From CAVRXQ01 sp963725215 (GTDB lineage Bacteria > Actinomycetota > Acidimicrobiia > Acidimicrobiales > Bog-793): a stretch of 64,000 nt of DNA. Positions 16,532 to 25,502 of the stretch are shown here, piece after piece. Under the pieces are notes generated by a model. That model made no database searches. It was not told where the DNA came from and was given only the letters and a program-made list of their open reading frames with translations. Where the stretch lies: the NCBI GenBank assembly GCA_963725215.1, contig CAVRXQ010000001.1, forward strand, positions 372,001 to 436,000, given 5' to 3'. Both the position numbers and the translations under genes were made by a program. Within the stretch, counting starts at the first letter, position 1, and each line of letters begins with the position of its first letter.

Positions 16532-18001
16532 TCAATTGCTTGCCAGAATCGCTTTCGCCGCCCGATCGGCGAGGAATCGGGCGAGCGTTCGCACGCCGAC
16601 CCCCGAGGCGTGGTGATCGACTCCCGAGCCGCGGAAGGCCGCGTGGCCGAGGTCGATGTGCGCCCAGGGCACGTCACCAACGAAGTCGGCGAGGAACAGC
16701 GCGGCGAGGACCGCGTTGTCCGTCCTGCGATCCGCATTCGCGATGTCGGCCACGTTCGAACGAAGGCGCTCCCGGTACGGGTGCCACAACGGCAGCTCCC
16801 ATCCGGGTTCGCCGACTTGGTGACCGGCCGCCAGCAGCTCGGCGGCGAGGGATCGGTCGCTCGCCAGCACCGCCCACAAGTCCGGGCCGAGTCCGCCCGC
16901 GTCGGTGAGCGTCGCGATGTCGATGACCGCCGTGGGGTTGAACTCGGAGATGTATCCGAGCGCGTCGGCGAGGATCATTCGACCTTCGTTGTCCGGATCG
17001 ATGACTTCGGACGTCTTCCCCCCGTAATGGACGACGACGTCGCTCGGCCGGTAGGCGTTTCGCCCGAGGAGGTTCTCCGCGAACGGAAGCACGGCGACAA
17101 CGTCTTGCCGCGCGCCGCAAAGCGCGACGGAGCGCAGCACGCCCATCACCGCGGCGGCCCCGGACATGTCGGATTTCATCAAACGCATCTCGTCGAGCGA
17201 CTTCAGGTGGTATCCACCGGCGTCGAAGGTGATGCCCTTGCCGACCAGACCGAGCGGTTTCGCGCCGGTCGGCTCGTAGCGCAGCACGACGACGCGGGGA
17301 GGAAACTCGCCTCCCCCACCGACGCCGAGCACGCCGCCAAATCCGAGCTTTTCCAACACCTCGATATCGAGCACTTCGACGGACACCGACGTCTCCGCTG
17401 CGAGATGCCGTGCCTCGTCGGCGAGGCGCTCCGGAGTCGCATAGTGAGACGGCAGGTCGACGAGGTCGCGCGCCCAGCAGACCGACTCGGCGAGGATCCG
17501 ACCCCGTTCGGCCTCTTTTTCCCAATCGGTCCCAGTCTCGGCGGCCGAGACCCGGATCTCGATGTCGAGCGTCGGAGCACCGCGTCGCGCCCTCGCCTCG
17601 GCGAGCGCGAATCGGTGGAGGCCGAGAACCGCTCCTTCGACCGCCGCCGCGAGGTGCGTGCTACCAACTTCGCCGAAGTCGATTCCGATCACGCTCGCAG
17701 CCGAGCCAGAGACCGCCCGGCTCATCGCGTCGGAGACGACGCCATCACTTGCTTCTTCGGCGATACCGACGCCGACGAGCGCGACGGTCTCCGCGGGAAG
17801 CAGACCGAGCGTGTCGGAGATCACGAGGTCGCCCGGCGCGCCGGTGAAGCCGTCTTTCTTGAGGAACGGACGGACGCGCGCCCCGATGAACCTGCTCAAG
17901 GTGGCCGGAATCGCCGCCTCGCCTCGGCTCTCGGTGGTGAGCACAACCAGTCGGTCGCAGATGATCTCCAAGGGGTGGTCAGCGACCACGGTGATGTGCA
18001 T
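16532..18001 (-). CDS. Leucyl aminopeptidase, M17 family
   Basis: Cytosolic M17 zinc/manganese aminopeptidase, 489 aa. The metal and catalytic residues are intact: GKGITFDAGG (Lys, Asp), the catalytic Lys in YHLKSL, Asp in MKSDMSG, and Asp/Glu/Arg in DPDNEGRMILAD, the block that normally reads NTDAEGRLVLAD. So the hallmark motif is altered at three non-ligand positions while all ligands remain. The N-terminal M17_N domain is also present. It is the first gene of a two-gene operon with the peptide-binding protein, so it probably trims imported peptides. An operator-like site sits 92 bases upstream. Confidence 0.9.
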   Translation of the reverse strand: MHITVVADHPLEIICDRLVVLTTESRGEAAIPATLSRFIGARVRPFLKKDGFTGAPGDLVISDTLGLLPAETVALVGVGIAEEASDGVVSDAMSRAVSGSAASVIGIDFGEVGSTHLAAAVEGAVLGLHRFALAEARARRGAPTLDIEIRVSAAETGTDWEKEAERGRILAESVCWARDLVDLPSHYATPERLADEARHLAAETSVSVEVLDIEVLEKLGFGGVLGVGGGGEFPPRVVVLRYEPTGAKPLGLVGKGITFDAGGYHLKSLDEMRLMKSDMSGAAAVMGVLRSVALCGARQDVVAVLPFAENLLGRNAYRPSDVVVHYGGKTSEVIDPDNEGRMILADALGYISEFNPTAVIDIATLTDAGGLGPDLWAVLASDRSLAAELLAAGHQVGEPGWELPLWHPYRERLRSNVADIANADRRTDNAVLAALFLADFVGDVPWAHIDLGHAAFRGSGVDHHASGVGVRTLARFLADRAAKAILASN

Positions 18002-18092
18002 CTAGCCCGCGCGCTCTTCGTGTTGAATCGAATGCATCCTTGACCCTCCCCACGCTGGACGAACGCGCCGCCAGGCGCGGAGATCCGAAGTG

Positions 18093-18108
18093 AGTATTGT
18101 CTGTATAC
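18093..18108. promoter_or_regulatory. Operator-like site before aminopeptidase operon
   Basis: AGTATTGTCTGTATAC. It shares AGTATnnTCTGTAT with the - strand of 5492-5506 upstream of the aminotransferase operon and contains GTATAC half-sites typical of GntR/HutC operators. It lies between the divergent aminopeptidase and sixA genes. Candidate ligand: the GntR-UTRA protein at 12087. Confidence 0.4.
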
Positions 18109-18234
18109 GCACCTCCAGCAAGACTCCATTTGGGTTGCGAAATGCGCCGACTCGGCTCGGCATCGGTCTATCCCGATCGCTGTTTTTGACGCTCACCAGA
18201 GTTCGACGCACGGACGTTCGGGCAGGATTGGCCG

Positions 18235-18750
18235 GTGAAAACGCTCCTCCTCCTCCGCCACGCCAAGTCGAGATGGGATGACCCGAGTCTCGCCGACCAT
18301 GAGCGACCCCTCGCGCCGCGCGGAAAGCGGGCGGGGCGGCGCATCGCGAAGCACATCGCGCACGAGCGGATCCCGATCGACGTCGTACTCTGTTCGAGCG
18401 CATCACGCGCCCGCGCGACCCTCGAACTCATTCGCCCGGAGCTCGGAGGTGATGTGGCGGTTTTCGTTGAAGACTCCCTCTACACCGCCGACGCCGAGGA
18501 CTTGATAGGACGAATACAGAACGTCCCGCCTTCAGCAAAAGACGTGCTGTTAATCGGGCACAACCCGGCGTTACAAGAGCTCGCGTTCGACCTCGCGGGA
18601 GATGGCGAACCGCACGCTCTCGCCAGTCTCCGAGAGAAATTCCCGACCGGCGCGATGGCAACGCTCACGACCGAGGGGTCTTGGGGCGCGCTTGGCGACA
18701 AGAACGGATACTTGGTGTCGCTTATCAATCCCCGCACATTGTCCGACTGA
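18235..18750 (+). CDS. sixA: SixA-type phosphohistidine phosphatase
   Basis: Histidine-phosphatase superfamily member of 171 aa, the size of SixA. It opens with the RHG-type motif LLLRHAKSRWDD, has SSASRARATLELI in the middle (second Arg), and LLIGHNPALQELA with the second catalytic His. SixA removes phosphate from His residues of phosphotransfer proteins. GTG start at 18235. It is separated from the aminopeptidase by a divergent promoter region and from Ku by 209 bases that contain the inverted repeat GGTATTGCGTATACC at 18759-18773 and AT-rich promoter-like DNA. No functional tie to either neighbour is evident. Confidence 0.85.
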   Translation: MKTLLLLRHAKSRWDDPSLADHERPLAPRGKRAGRRIAKHIAHERIPIDVVLCSSASRARATLELIRPELGGDVAVFVEDSLYTADAEDLIGRIQNVPPSAKDVLLIGHNPALQELAFDLAGDGEPHALASLREKFPTGAMATLTTEGSWGALGDKNGYLVSLINPRTLSD

Positions 18751-18959
18751 GCGAACCGGGTATTGCGTATACCGGAGTCTTCAGCGCGCCATATTTTAGG
18801 CGGCCGGGCTCAAGTGTTTGTGCTCGTCATCGAGATATCGAACGACAAAACCTTAATTGCACGACCATCAACAACTTTTTCAGCGCTCTAGCGCCGCAGC
18901 CTGGCGTGTTTTAGAATTTTTTGCCTGTAAATCGTCCGTCTAGACCCTTCGGAGCATCC

Positions 18960-19961
18960 GTGGCCCGCTCAACTTGGTCAGGTTTCCTCAGCTTCGGTCT
19001 CGTCAACATCCCAGTCGGCCTGTATAACGCGACCGCCGACCAGACGGTTCATTTCAACCAGCTCCACAAGGGCACCTCGAACCGCGTCCGCTACAAGAAG
19101 GTCGACGAAGCAACGGGCGAGGAACTTGAAGCATCCGACATCGTCAACGGCTACCCCATCGACGGCGAATATGTGATCGTCACCAAAGAAGAGCTGAAAG
19201 AGGCAGCGCCAGGTAAATCCGAGTCGATGGAGATCACCGACTTCGTCGATCTCGAAGAGATCGATCCCAAATTCTTCCGCCAGACCTATTACCTCGGCCC
19301 AAGAGGCAAGGGCTCAGACCGCGCCTACTCGCTCTTGCTCGAGGCGATGCGCGTGACGAACAGGGTCGGGATCGCCACCCTCGTACTCCGGGACAAGGAG
19401 CACCTCGTGGCAGTGCGTCCCGGTGACGGCGTGCTGATACTCGAAACGATGTACTTCGCGGACGAAATCCGCGATCCGCACGGGGAAATCGACAACCTCC
19501 CCGAGGCGAACCACGCCGACACCCGCGAGCTCACCATCGCGAAGCAGCTCGTTAACTCGCTCTCCGTCGAATGGACGCCGGAGAAGTACAAGAACACCTA
19601 CCGCGACCGGGTCACCGAGCTCATCGAGAAGAAACGCGAGGGCAGAGCGATCGTCTTCGCAGAGGAGCGCCCGAAGTCGAACGTCATCGACCTGATGGCC
19701 GCCTTGGAGGCCTCTGTCGCCCACGCATCAGCTGAACAGGAACAGCCGAAGAGAGAAGCTCGACAGCGAGGCGCACCCGCGAAGGCGTCGGCCAAGGGAG
19801 AGCAGCAGACATTCGAGGGAATGAGCAAGGCGGAACTCCTCGACCTTGCCGCGCGAATCGACCTGCAGGGCCGTTCGAAGATGACGAAACCCGAGCTCGT
19901 AAAAGCGCTCACAGAAACCGAAACCGAAGCTCCGAAACCCAAGAGGCGCCGCGCCTCGTAG
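18960..19961 (+). CDS. ku: Bacterial Ku, NHEJ end-binding protein
   Basis: Ku homodimer subunit that binds DNA double-strand ends and recruits LigD. The N-terminus ARSTWSGFLSFGLVNIPVGLY is the family signature; the core includes HKGTSNRVRYKKVDEATGEE, IVNGYPIDGEYV, and DRAYSLLLEAM. The C-terminus is extended by a basic linker and a SAP/Rho-N-like module (MSKAELLDLAARIDLQGRSK) and ends in a Lys/Arg-rich tail, likely extra DNA contacts. GGAG at 18951-18954 supports the GTG at 18960 over a TTG at 18921. It is followed 45 bases later by ligD on the same strand, giving a complete NHEJ cassette. Confidence 0.95.
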   Translation: MARSTWSGFLSFGLVNIPVGLYNATADQTVHFNQLHKGTSNRVRYKKVDEATGEELEASDIVNGYPIDGEYVIVTKEELKEAAPGKSESMEITDFVDLEEIDPKFFRQTYYLGPRGKGSDRAYSLLLEAMRVTNRVGIATLVLRDKEHLVAVRPGDGVLILETMYFADEIRDPHGEIDNLPEANHADTRELTIAKQLVNSLSVEWTPEKYKNTYRDRVTELIEKKREGRAIVFAEERPKSNVIDLMAALEASVAHASAEQEQPKREARQRGAPAKASAKGEQQTFEGMSKAELLDLAARIDLQGRSKMTKPELVKALTETETEAPKPKRRRAS

Positions 19962-20006
19962 CACGCAGCGTTCCCGCCGACCGGACTCGAGGCGCCGAAC
20001 AACCAA

Positions 20007-21452
20007 ATGCCGGCGAAACTTTCGACGTACCGAGCGAAGCGAGACCCGAAAAAGACTCCCGAACCGATGGGGTCGGAGTCTCGTCGGACGCGATCAGAGA
20101 AAACGCGAGCGCCAACTTTCGTCATCCAGGAGCACCATGCCCGGGCGCTTCACTGGGATTTCCGACTCGAGCACGATGGTGTGCTTGTCTCGTGGGCGAT
20201 TCCGAAGGGTCTCCCCGACACACCGTCGACGAACCACCTCGCCGTGCACACCGAGGACCACCCGCTCGATTACGCGGACTTCGCAGGGGACATCCCCAAA
20301 GGCGAGTACGGAGGCGGCCACGTCAGCATCTGGGACCGTGGCACTTACGAGCTCGAGAAATGGACCGATCGCGAAGTCAAAGTCGTACTTCACGGCAAGC
20401 GCGCAACGGGTCGGTACGTGCTGTTCCGGACGCGCGAGAACGACTGGATGATCCATCGCATGGACGCGGCGCCCAATGACTACGAACCGATGCCGACGAC
20501 GATCCGCCCGATGCTCGCGCTCGCCGGGACCCTCCCTAAGTCGGACGACGGTTGGGCGTACGAGTTCAAGTGGGATGGCGTTCGGGCGATCGTCTACTCA
20601 GAAGCTGGGCGCACCCGAATATCGAGCCGAAACGACAAAGATCTAGCTACTTCTTTTCCCGAACTCCGCGCGATCGGCGAATTCCTCGGCTCCCGTGCTG
20701 CAATCCTCGACGGAGAGATCGTCGCGTTCGACGATGAAGGCCGACCGAGTTTCGGCAGGCTTCAACAACGTCTCAATCTCGCCTCGAAGTCGCTCATCAC
20801 CAAACGCTCCCAAGAAGTGCCGGCTAGTTACTTGGCGTTCGACCTTCTTTATTTCGACGGTCAGTTGCTCCTGGACCGTTCATACGACGAGCGACGCAAA
20901 CTCCTCGAGTCGCTCAAGTTCCAAGGCGACTCGTTCGCCACGCCAGTGTCGTTTCGTGACCGAGGTGGCGCCGATGTCCTTCGTGTCGCTCGTGAAACAG
21001 GGCTCGAAGGAGTCGTCATCAAGCGACGGAAATCGCCGTACTCGCCTGGCCGACGCAACGGCGACTGGGTGAAAGTGAAGAACTTCCGCACCCAAGAAGT
21101 CGTGATAGGCGGGTACACGGAAGGAAAAGGTGAACGCGAGAACAGCCTCGGCGCGCTCCTTCTCGGCATACCTGGAAAAAACGGCCTCGCATATGTCGGC
21201 AAGGTCGGCACCGGCTTTGGCGAATCGGCGCGAGAGGAACTCGTCAAGGTGCTCGCATCATTGTCGAGCGAGGCCAGTCCGTTCTCTACAAAGTTGAGCC
21301 CTCGGGAAACCGCGCTCGCTCGATTCGTCCGCCCCAAGCTCGTCGGCGAGGTGCGATTTTCGGAATGGACGAAAGACGGCCATCTGAGGCAACCGTCTTG
21401 GCGAGGTCTCCGACCGGACAAAGATCCGAACGAAGTTGTCCGTGAGCCCTGA
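20007..21452 (+). CDS. ligD: LigD: phosphoesterase plus ATP-dependent ligase domains
   Basis: A 481-aa NHEJ ligase with domain order PE-LIG. Residues about 35-165 form the 3'-phosphoesterase module (FVIQEHHARALHWDFRLE, WAIPKGLP, IPKGEYGGG, WMIHRMD). Residues about 170-475 form the ligase: motif I YEFKWDGVRAI with the adenylated Lys, DGEIVAFD, LAFDLLYFDG, EGVVIKR and WVKVK, then the OB-fold (LLLGIPG, GKVGTGF). The polymerase domain found in mycobacterial LigD is absent and is encoded by the next gene, which overlaps this one. Together with Ku it joins double-strand breaks. Confidence 0.95.
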   Translation: MPAKLSTYRAKRDPKKTPEPMGSESRRTRSEKTRAPTFVIQEHHARALHWDFRLEHDGVLVSWAIPKGLPDTPSTNHLAVHTEDHPLDYADFAGDIPKGEYGGGHVSIWDRGTYELEKWTDREVKVVLHGKRATGRYVLFRTRENDWMIHRMDAAPNDYEPMPTTIRPMLALAGTLPKSDDGWAYEFKWDGVRAIVYSEAGRTRISSRNDKDLATSFPELRAIGEFLGSRAAILDGEIVAFDDEGRPSFGRLQQRLNLASKSLITKRSQEVPASYLAFDLLYFDGQLLLDRSYDERRKLLESLKFQGDSFATPVSFRDRGGADVLRVARETGLEGVVIKRRKSPYSPGRRNGDWVKVKNFRTQEVVIGGYTEGKGERENSLGALLLGIPGKNGLAYVGKVGTGFGESAREELVKVLASLSSEASPFSTKLSPRETALARFVRPKLVGEVRFSEWTKDGHLRQPSWRGLRPDKDPNEVVREP

Positions 21453-22350
21453 ACGCCGCGTCGAAACGGAAGTCGATGGCAGACGGCTTTCCCTCTCGAA
21501 CCTCGACAAGGTCCTGTATCCAAAAGCGGGATTCACAAAGCGCGACGTTCTCGACTATTACGCACGCGTCTCGGACGTGATGCTTCCACACCTGCGCGAT
21601 CGGGCAGCAACCCTCCGTCGCTTCCCAGACGGCGTCGATGGTCAGTCGTTCTACGAGAAGCACGCGCCGTCGCACACACCGAGCTGGGTTCGAACGACGA
21701 CGGTTCCCTCGACGCGTGCCAAAGAAGGCTCGATCAAATTTGTGGTTGTATCCGATCGACCGACGCTTATCTGGGCAGCGAACCTCGCCGCTCTCGAAAT
21801 CCACGTTCCATTGTGGCGTGCCGTGCCCAGAAAGAAGTCGCCGACGCCGCCGGATCAGATGGTCTTCGACCTTGATCCAGGACCCGGCACGTCGATCGTT
21901 GAGTGCTGCAGAGTTGCCCGATACATCTTTCAACGCTTGGGGGAACAACGACGCAGCCCGCCTCTTCCGAAAACGAGCGGCTCAAAAGGACTGCAGGTCT
22001 ACGTGTCGCTCGCGGGCATCAAGTGGCCGGACGCTCGAGATCAAGCTCACGAGTTGGCGCGGTCGATCGAGCACGATCATCCCGAACTCGTGATCTCGAA
22101 TATGCGAAAGAATCTGCGCGAAGGGCGCGTCCTCATCGACTGGAGCCAGAACGATCCAGGGAAAACGACCGTGGCCGCCTACTCGCTGCGGGCGCAGCCT
22201 GAGCCGACGGTTTCTACTCCCGTAACTTGGGACGAAGTCGACGCCTGCGCGAAGAGCGGAAAGCCAGAAAAACTACGGTTCGCCACGACAGAGGTCTTGA
22301 ACCGCGTTAGCAAATTCGGTGACTTGATGGCGGATCTCGCTGTGCCCTAA
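21442..22350 (+). CDS. LigD polymerase-domain protein (NHEJ primase/polymerase)
   Basis: Stand-alone LigD POL (archaeo-eukaryotic primase-like) protein of about 302 aa, which fills gaps at broken ends with nucleotides or ribonucleotides. Key blocks: LSNLDKVLYPKAGFTKRD, the catalytic DXD within VFDLDPGPG, KTSGSKGLQVYV and RVLIDWSQNDPGKTTVAAYSLRA. The GTG at 21442 overlaps the end of ligD by 11 bases, and a TTG at 21436 is also open; either way translation is coupled. Splitting POL from PE-LIG is seen in several actinobacterial lineages. The stop overlaps the convergent amidohydrolase by 4 bases. Confidence 0.93.
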   Translation: MSPERRVETEVDGRRLSLSNLDKVLYPKAGFTKRDVLDYYARVSDVMLPHLRDRAATLRRFPDGVDGQSFYEKHAPSHTPSWVRTTTVPSTRAKEGSIKFVVVSDRPTLIWAANLAALEIHVPLWRAVPRKKSPTPPDQMVFDLDPGPGTSIVECCRVARYIFQRLGEQRRSPPLPKTSGSKGLQVYVSLAGIKWPDARDQAHELARSIEHDHPELVISNMRKNLREGRVLIDWSQNDPGKTTVAAYSLRAQPEPTVSTPVTWDEVDACAKSGKPEKLRFATTEVLNRVSKFGDLMADLAVP

Positions 22351-23654
22351 CTGCTCCGGTGCGGTGCAGGAAGAGTCGTGGCGAGGCCGGCCGCGTCGTG
22401 CACGACCCTGCCACCGGCGACCGTCAGGGTGCAGCGCCCCTCGCCTTCGGCCACCAGCGCGGCCTCGACGCCGTTGTCGGTGACGTCGACATCGAACACC
22501 GCCAGGTCGGCCGGCCCTCCGGGCGAGAGCGTGCCGTATCCGCCGGCGTAAAGCCCCAACGCCTTGGCGCCGCCGACCGTCGCCGCCCGAAGCAACCGGG
22601 CGGCCAGGTCGCTGCCGGTGTATCCCTGCTCGGCGGCGATGTCCGCCAACAAAGCGACGTCGGCGAGCAGGTCGAGCGAGGGGGAAGAAGCTAGGGAGTC
22701 GGTGCCAACGGCGATCTCGTGACCTTCGCTCAAGTAGGCGGCCACGGGTGCCGGTCCCACACCGAGAGCGGCGTTGGACCTCGGGCAGAGAGCGACCTGC
22801 GTGCCGCGTTCCAACAAGAGGTCACGACCGGCGCGGTCGAGGTAGACGCCGTGCGCCAGGTGCGTGGTGGGCGAAAGAAGGCCGAGCGAATCGGCGTATT
22901 GCGCAGTCTCGAGGCCGGTGCCCCCGCGGCGCACGAGCTCGAGCTTGCGGTGGTCGGAGTAGATCTCCACGACGGCGGGATCTCCCGTTCGATAGAGGTC
23001 AGCCTCCATCGCCGACTCCGCGACGTGCGAATGGATCCGCAGCCCGCGCTCGGCGGCGATCGACAGAAGGTCGCGTATCACCGAGGGGTCGAGGCTGTAC
23101 AGCGCGTGCGGCGAGATCCCGGTCGGGGTCGCGCTCGGTTTATCGAGGCACGCAAGGAACCTCGCACGCGCCTGCTTCCAGGTCACCTCGGTCTGGCCGA
23201 TCTCCTCCAGGTACTCGATGCCAGTCACACCGCAGCTGGCTATGGCGCCCCGCGCCTCGACGTTGGTGATCGTCTCAGCGAACACCGTGGTGCCGCCGGC
23301 GATCGCTTGGCGGGTTCCCTCCAGGGCCGACTCGGTCCAAAACGGCGGGTCCGTCACGGCGTCGAAGACAACTTCGAACGCGTAGGCCCACTGCTCGAAG
23401 CTCTCGTAACTTTTTCTTCCCAGGTCAGAGAAACGGCTGTACTGAAGATGGGTGTGGGCATTCACAAGCCCCGGCGTGATCACGCCGCGTCGCTGGTCGA
23501 CAAGCCCGACGCTGGCGAACCGCTCGGGAAGCTGCGACAGGGGTCCGAGCCAGGCGACTCGGTCGCCTCCGACAACCACCGCCCCGTTTCGGATCGGGCT
23601 GGAGACTACGGGCGCCACCCAGTCGGCTGTGAAGACCCTAAGCGGCGCTGGCAC
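22347..23654 (-). CDS. Amidohydrolase, adenosine/aminofutalosine/MTA-SAH deaminase-like
   Basis: Metal-dependent amidohydrolase of the TRZ/ATZ-cytosine deaminase group, 435 aa. Metal ligands: HTHLQYS (HxH), IHSHVAES, LAHGVYLD and GTDSLASSPSLDLL. The last motif and the HxH context are those of enzymes that deaminate 5'-modified adenosines (S-adenosylhomocysteine/methylthioadenosine or aminofutalosine deaminases). It is the last gene of a - strand operon and overlaps the upstream permease by 17 bases. Its operon partner is a double SAH-hydrolase-like protein, so I infer that its substrate is an adenine nucleoside thioether or related compound. A guanine/triazine-type substrate cannot be excluded. 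Confidence 0.8.
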   Translation of the reverse strand: MPAPLRVFTADWVAPVVSSPIRNGAVVVGGDRVAWLGPLSQLPERFASVGLVDQRRGVITPGLVNAHTHLQYSRFSDLGRKSYESFEQWAYAFEVVFDAVTDPPFWTESALEGTRQAIAGGTTVFAETITNVEARGAIASCGVTGIEYLEEIGQTEVTWKQARARFLACLDKPSATPTGISPHALYSLDPSVIRDLLSIAAERGLRIHSHVAESAMEADLYRTGDPAVVEIYSDHRKLELVRRGGTGLETAQYADSLGLLSPTTHLAHGVYLDRAGRDLLLERGTQVALCPRSNAALGVGPAPVAAYLSEGHEIAVGTDSLASSPSLDLLADVALLADIAAEQGYTGSDLAARLLRAATVGGAKALGLYAGGYGTLSPGGPADLAVFDVDVTDNGVEAALVAEGEGRCTLTVAGGRVVHDAAGLATTLPAPHRSS

Positions 23655-24462
23655 CGAACCCCCTGGCCAGTGCCTTCTGCGCGCCGAGGAACACCACGAG
23701 CGTCGGGAGCAACGCGACCAACCCCGCCGCGGCTTGGCCTTGCAGGTTGACGTTCTCTCGCGTGGAGAGAAACGCCGTCGCGAGCGTGAGCGTGTTCACA
23801 GACGGATTCTGCAGCAAGGTGGCGGCAATCAGCAGATCGCCGAAGGTCCACACAAACACCAGAGCGACCACCGAGGCGAGCACCGGGCGCGCGATCGGGA
23901 CGGCGATCGTCGTGAACGTCCGGAGCACGCTCGCTCCGTCGAGCGTCGCCGCTTCCAGCAGGTCGCTGGTCAACGCCTGGCGCAGGTACGTGTGCACGAG
24001 ATAGAAGGCAAACGGCAGAGTCGACACACCATCGATTGCGCCGGTGACCACGCGACTGTTGGTGAGCCCCACCTGCGAGAGCGTGACGAACACGGGGATC
24101 AGCCAGGCGACCTCGGGAATCGCGTAGCACGCCACCAGCATCCACTTCAGCCAAGCGGCGGCTCGCCCACCATGGATGCGGAACCAGAAGCCCCCCGCAA
24201 GAGCGACCACCGCGCAAAGGACGCAGGCCACGACGCAGGTGATCAGCGTCGATAGCACCGCCGACCCGAGGTTGGCGCCCGACCAGGCGCTCGTCAGGTT
24301 GGCGAAGGTGAAAGAACGCGGCAAGCCGCCCGGGTTATCGATGTAGTCCTTCTGTGTTCGAAAGGCGGTGGAGATCAGCAGCAGGAACGGCACGATGAAC
24401 GGGATCGTGAGGACGAGAGCGATTCCCGTCTTCAGCCGCCCGGCCCCCCGGACGGACCTCAA
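23638..24462 (-). CDS. CUT1-type ABC permease, MalG-like
   Basis: Inner-membrane permease of the carbohydrate-uptake-1 type, 274 aa, with six membrane segments. It shows the MalG N-terminus (TIPFIVPFLLLISTAFRTQKDY), the EAA loop (SDLLEAATLDGASVLRTFTTIAVPIARP) and a short C-terminus. It overlaps the preceding permease by 4 bases and the following deaminase by 17. No ATPase is encoded, as usual for actinobacterial CUT1 systems that share an MsiK-type ATPase. The neighbours suggest the substrate is a nucleoside-like compound rather than an oligosaccharide (inference). Confidence 0.88.
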   Translation of the reverse strand: MRSVRGAGRLKTGIALVLTIPFIVPFLLLISTAFRTQKDYIDNPGGLPRSFTFANLTSAWSGANLGSAVLSTLITCVVACVLCAVVALAGGFWFRIHGGRAAAWLKWMLVACYAIPEVAWLIPVFVTLSQVGLTNSRVVTGAIDGVSTLPFAFYLVHTYLRQALTSDLLEAATLDGASVLRTFTTIAVPIARPVLASVVALVFVWTFGDLLIAATLLQNPSVNTLTLATAFLSTRENVNLQGQAAAGLVALLPTLVVFLGAQKALARGFGASAA

Positions 24463-25502
24463 CGCGCCACCCTCGCCCGAGACAGGGAGGCCCTTCCCCA
24501 GCTGCTAACGAGGCGCAGCACCCGCGGCAACAGCACGAAGACCAGCGCCGCCACTATCACCATGATCACGAGGACGACACACTCGGCCGCCGCCGCACCG
24601 AAGAAGCCGAAGGTAAAAAAGGTCTGGTAGACGTAAAAGTCCATCGTCGTGCTCTCCAAGCCGGGCCCGCCGTTCGTGAGCACGAAGATCCACGAGAACA
24701 TGAACAAGAAGATGGCGAGGACCTGGAACATGGTCCACAACAACACAGTGGGCCTGATGCTCGGGAGCGCGATGTGCCACAGCTCGGACCAGAAGCCGGT
24801 GCCGTCCAGCCGACCCGCTTCGAACACCTCTTGTGGTACAGCATTGAGCGCGGCGGAGAAAATCAGCACGCCGGTGCCGAACCCGCCCCACAGCACTAAC
24901 ACGATGATCACCGGCTTCACGAGCGTGGCGTCCGTGAGCCACGGCTTGGCAAGGAAACCCAGGCCGATCTTGGTCAGCGAAGCATTGAGCGGCCCGTTGT
25001 CGGCGAGCAGCGATCGGAACACCAGTCCGACGATGGCGGGCGACATCACCGCTGGGATGAAGTAGATCGTGCGCAAGACGCCGGCGAAACGCACGCGCTC
25101 GCGCAGCATGTGGGCGACCAAAAGGGGCGCCAGCACCCACAACGGGAGGCCTATCAAATAGAAGACCTGGTTGCGGACAACCTGCCAGAACGCCCCCTGG
25201 CTGAAAAGCGTCGTGTAGTTCGTCCATCCGACGAAAGGAGAGGTGGCGCCGGGTTGCCAGTTGTAGAAAGACTTGAAGGTGATGTAAATGAGCGGTAGCA
25301 AGAAGACCGCCACCTCAAGGACCACGATCGGCAGCAGCAGCAACAAGCTGGGGCTGAACAAGCGGTCGCGCGCCACGGAGCCGAGGACCGAGCGGCTCCG
25401 GCGAGCGCGGCGATCACCGGACTGGCGCCGGGATGCCAGTCCGGTGGAGCGATCTTGGCTGCTCGCCGCGCCGGGTTCGGCTAGCTGAGCCCGCCTACCC
25501 AC
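24459..25502 (-). CDS. CUT1-type ABC permease, MalF-like
   Basis: Inner-membrane permease, 347 aa including an unusually long basic N-terminal tail of about 45 residues (rich in Arg/Ser) before the first helix SLLLLLPIVVLEVAVFLLPL. The MalF-type WTNYTTLFS segment and the EAA loop (VPQEVFEAGRLDGTGFWSELWHIALP) are clear. Its 5' end overlaps the binding-protein gene by 8 bases, and its 3' end overlaps the MalG-like gene (ATGA). It forms the membrane channel with that partner. The N-terminal tail may be partly untranslated if a later start is used. Confidence 0.88.
   Translation of the reverse strand: MGRRAQLAEPGAASSQDRSTGLASRRQSGDRRARRSRSVLGSVARDRLFSPSLLLLLPIVVLEVAVFLLPLIYITFKSFYNWQPGATSPFVGWTNYTTLFSQGAFWQVVRNQVFYLIGLPLWVLAPLLVAHMLRERVRFAGVLRTIYFIPAVMSPAIVGLVFRSLLADNGPLNASLTKIGLGFLAKPWLTDATLVKPVIIVLVLWGGFGTGVLIFSAALNAVPQEVFEAGRLDGTGFWSELWHIALPSIRPTVLLWTMFQVLAIFLFMFSWIFVLTNGGPGLESTTMDFYVYQTFFTFGFFGAAAAECVVLVIMVIVAALVFVLLPRVLRLVSSWGRASLSRARVAR

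Noticed and set aside
16427..18043. 538-codon + strand open frame opposite the M17 aminopeptidase
   Set aside because: It is Arg/Glu/Asp-rich with no motif and mirrors the peptidase and part of the binding-protein gene, which have full family signatures; typical antisense frame in GC-rich DNA.
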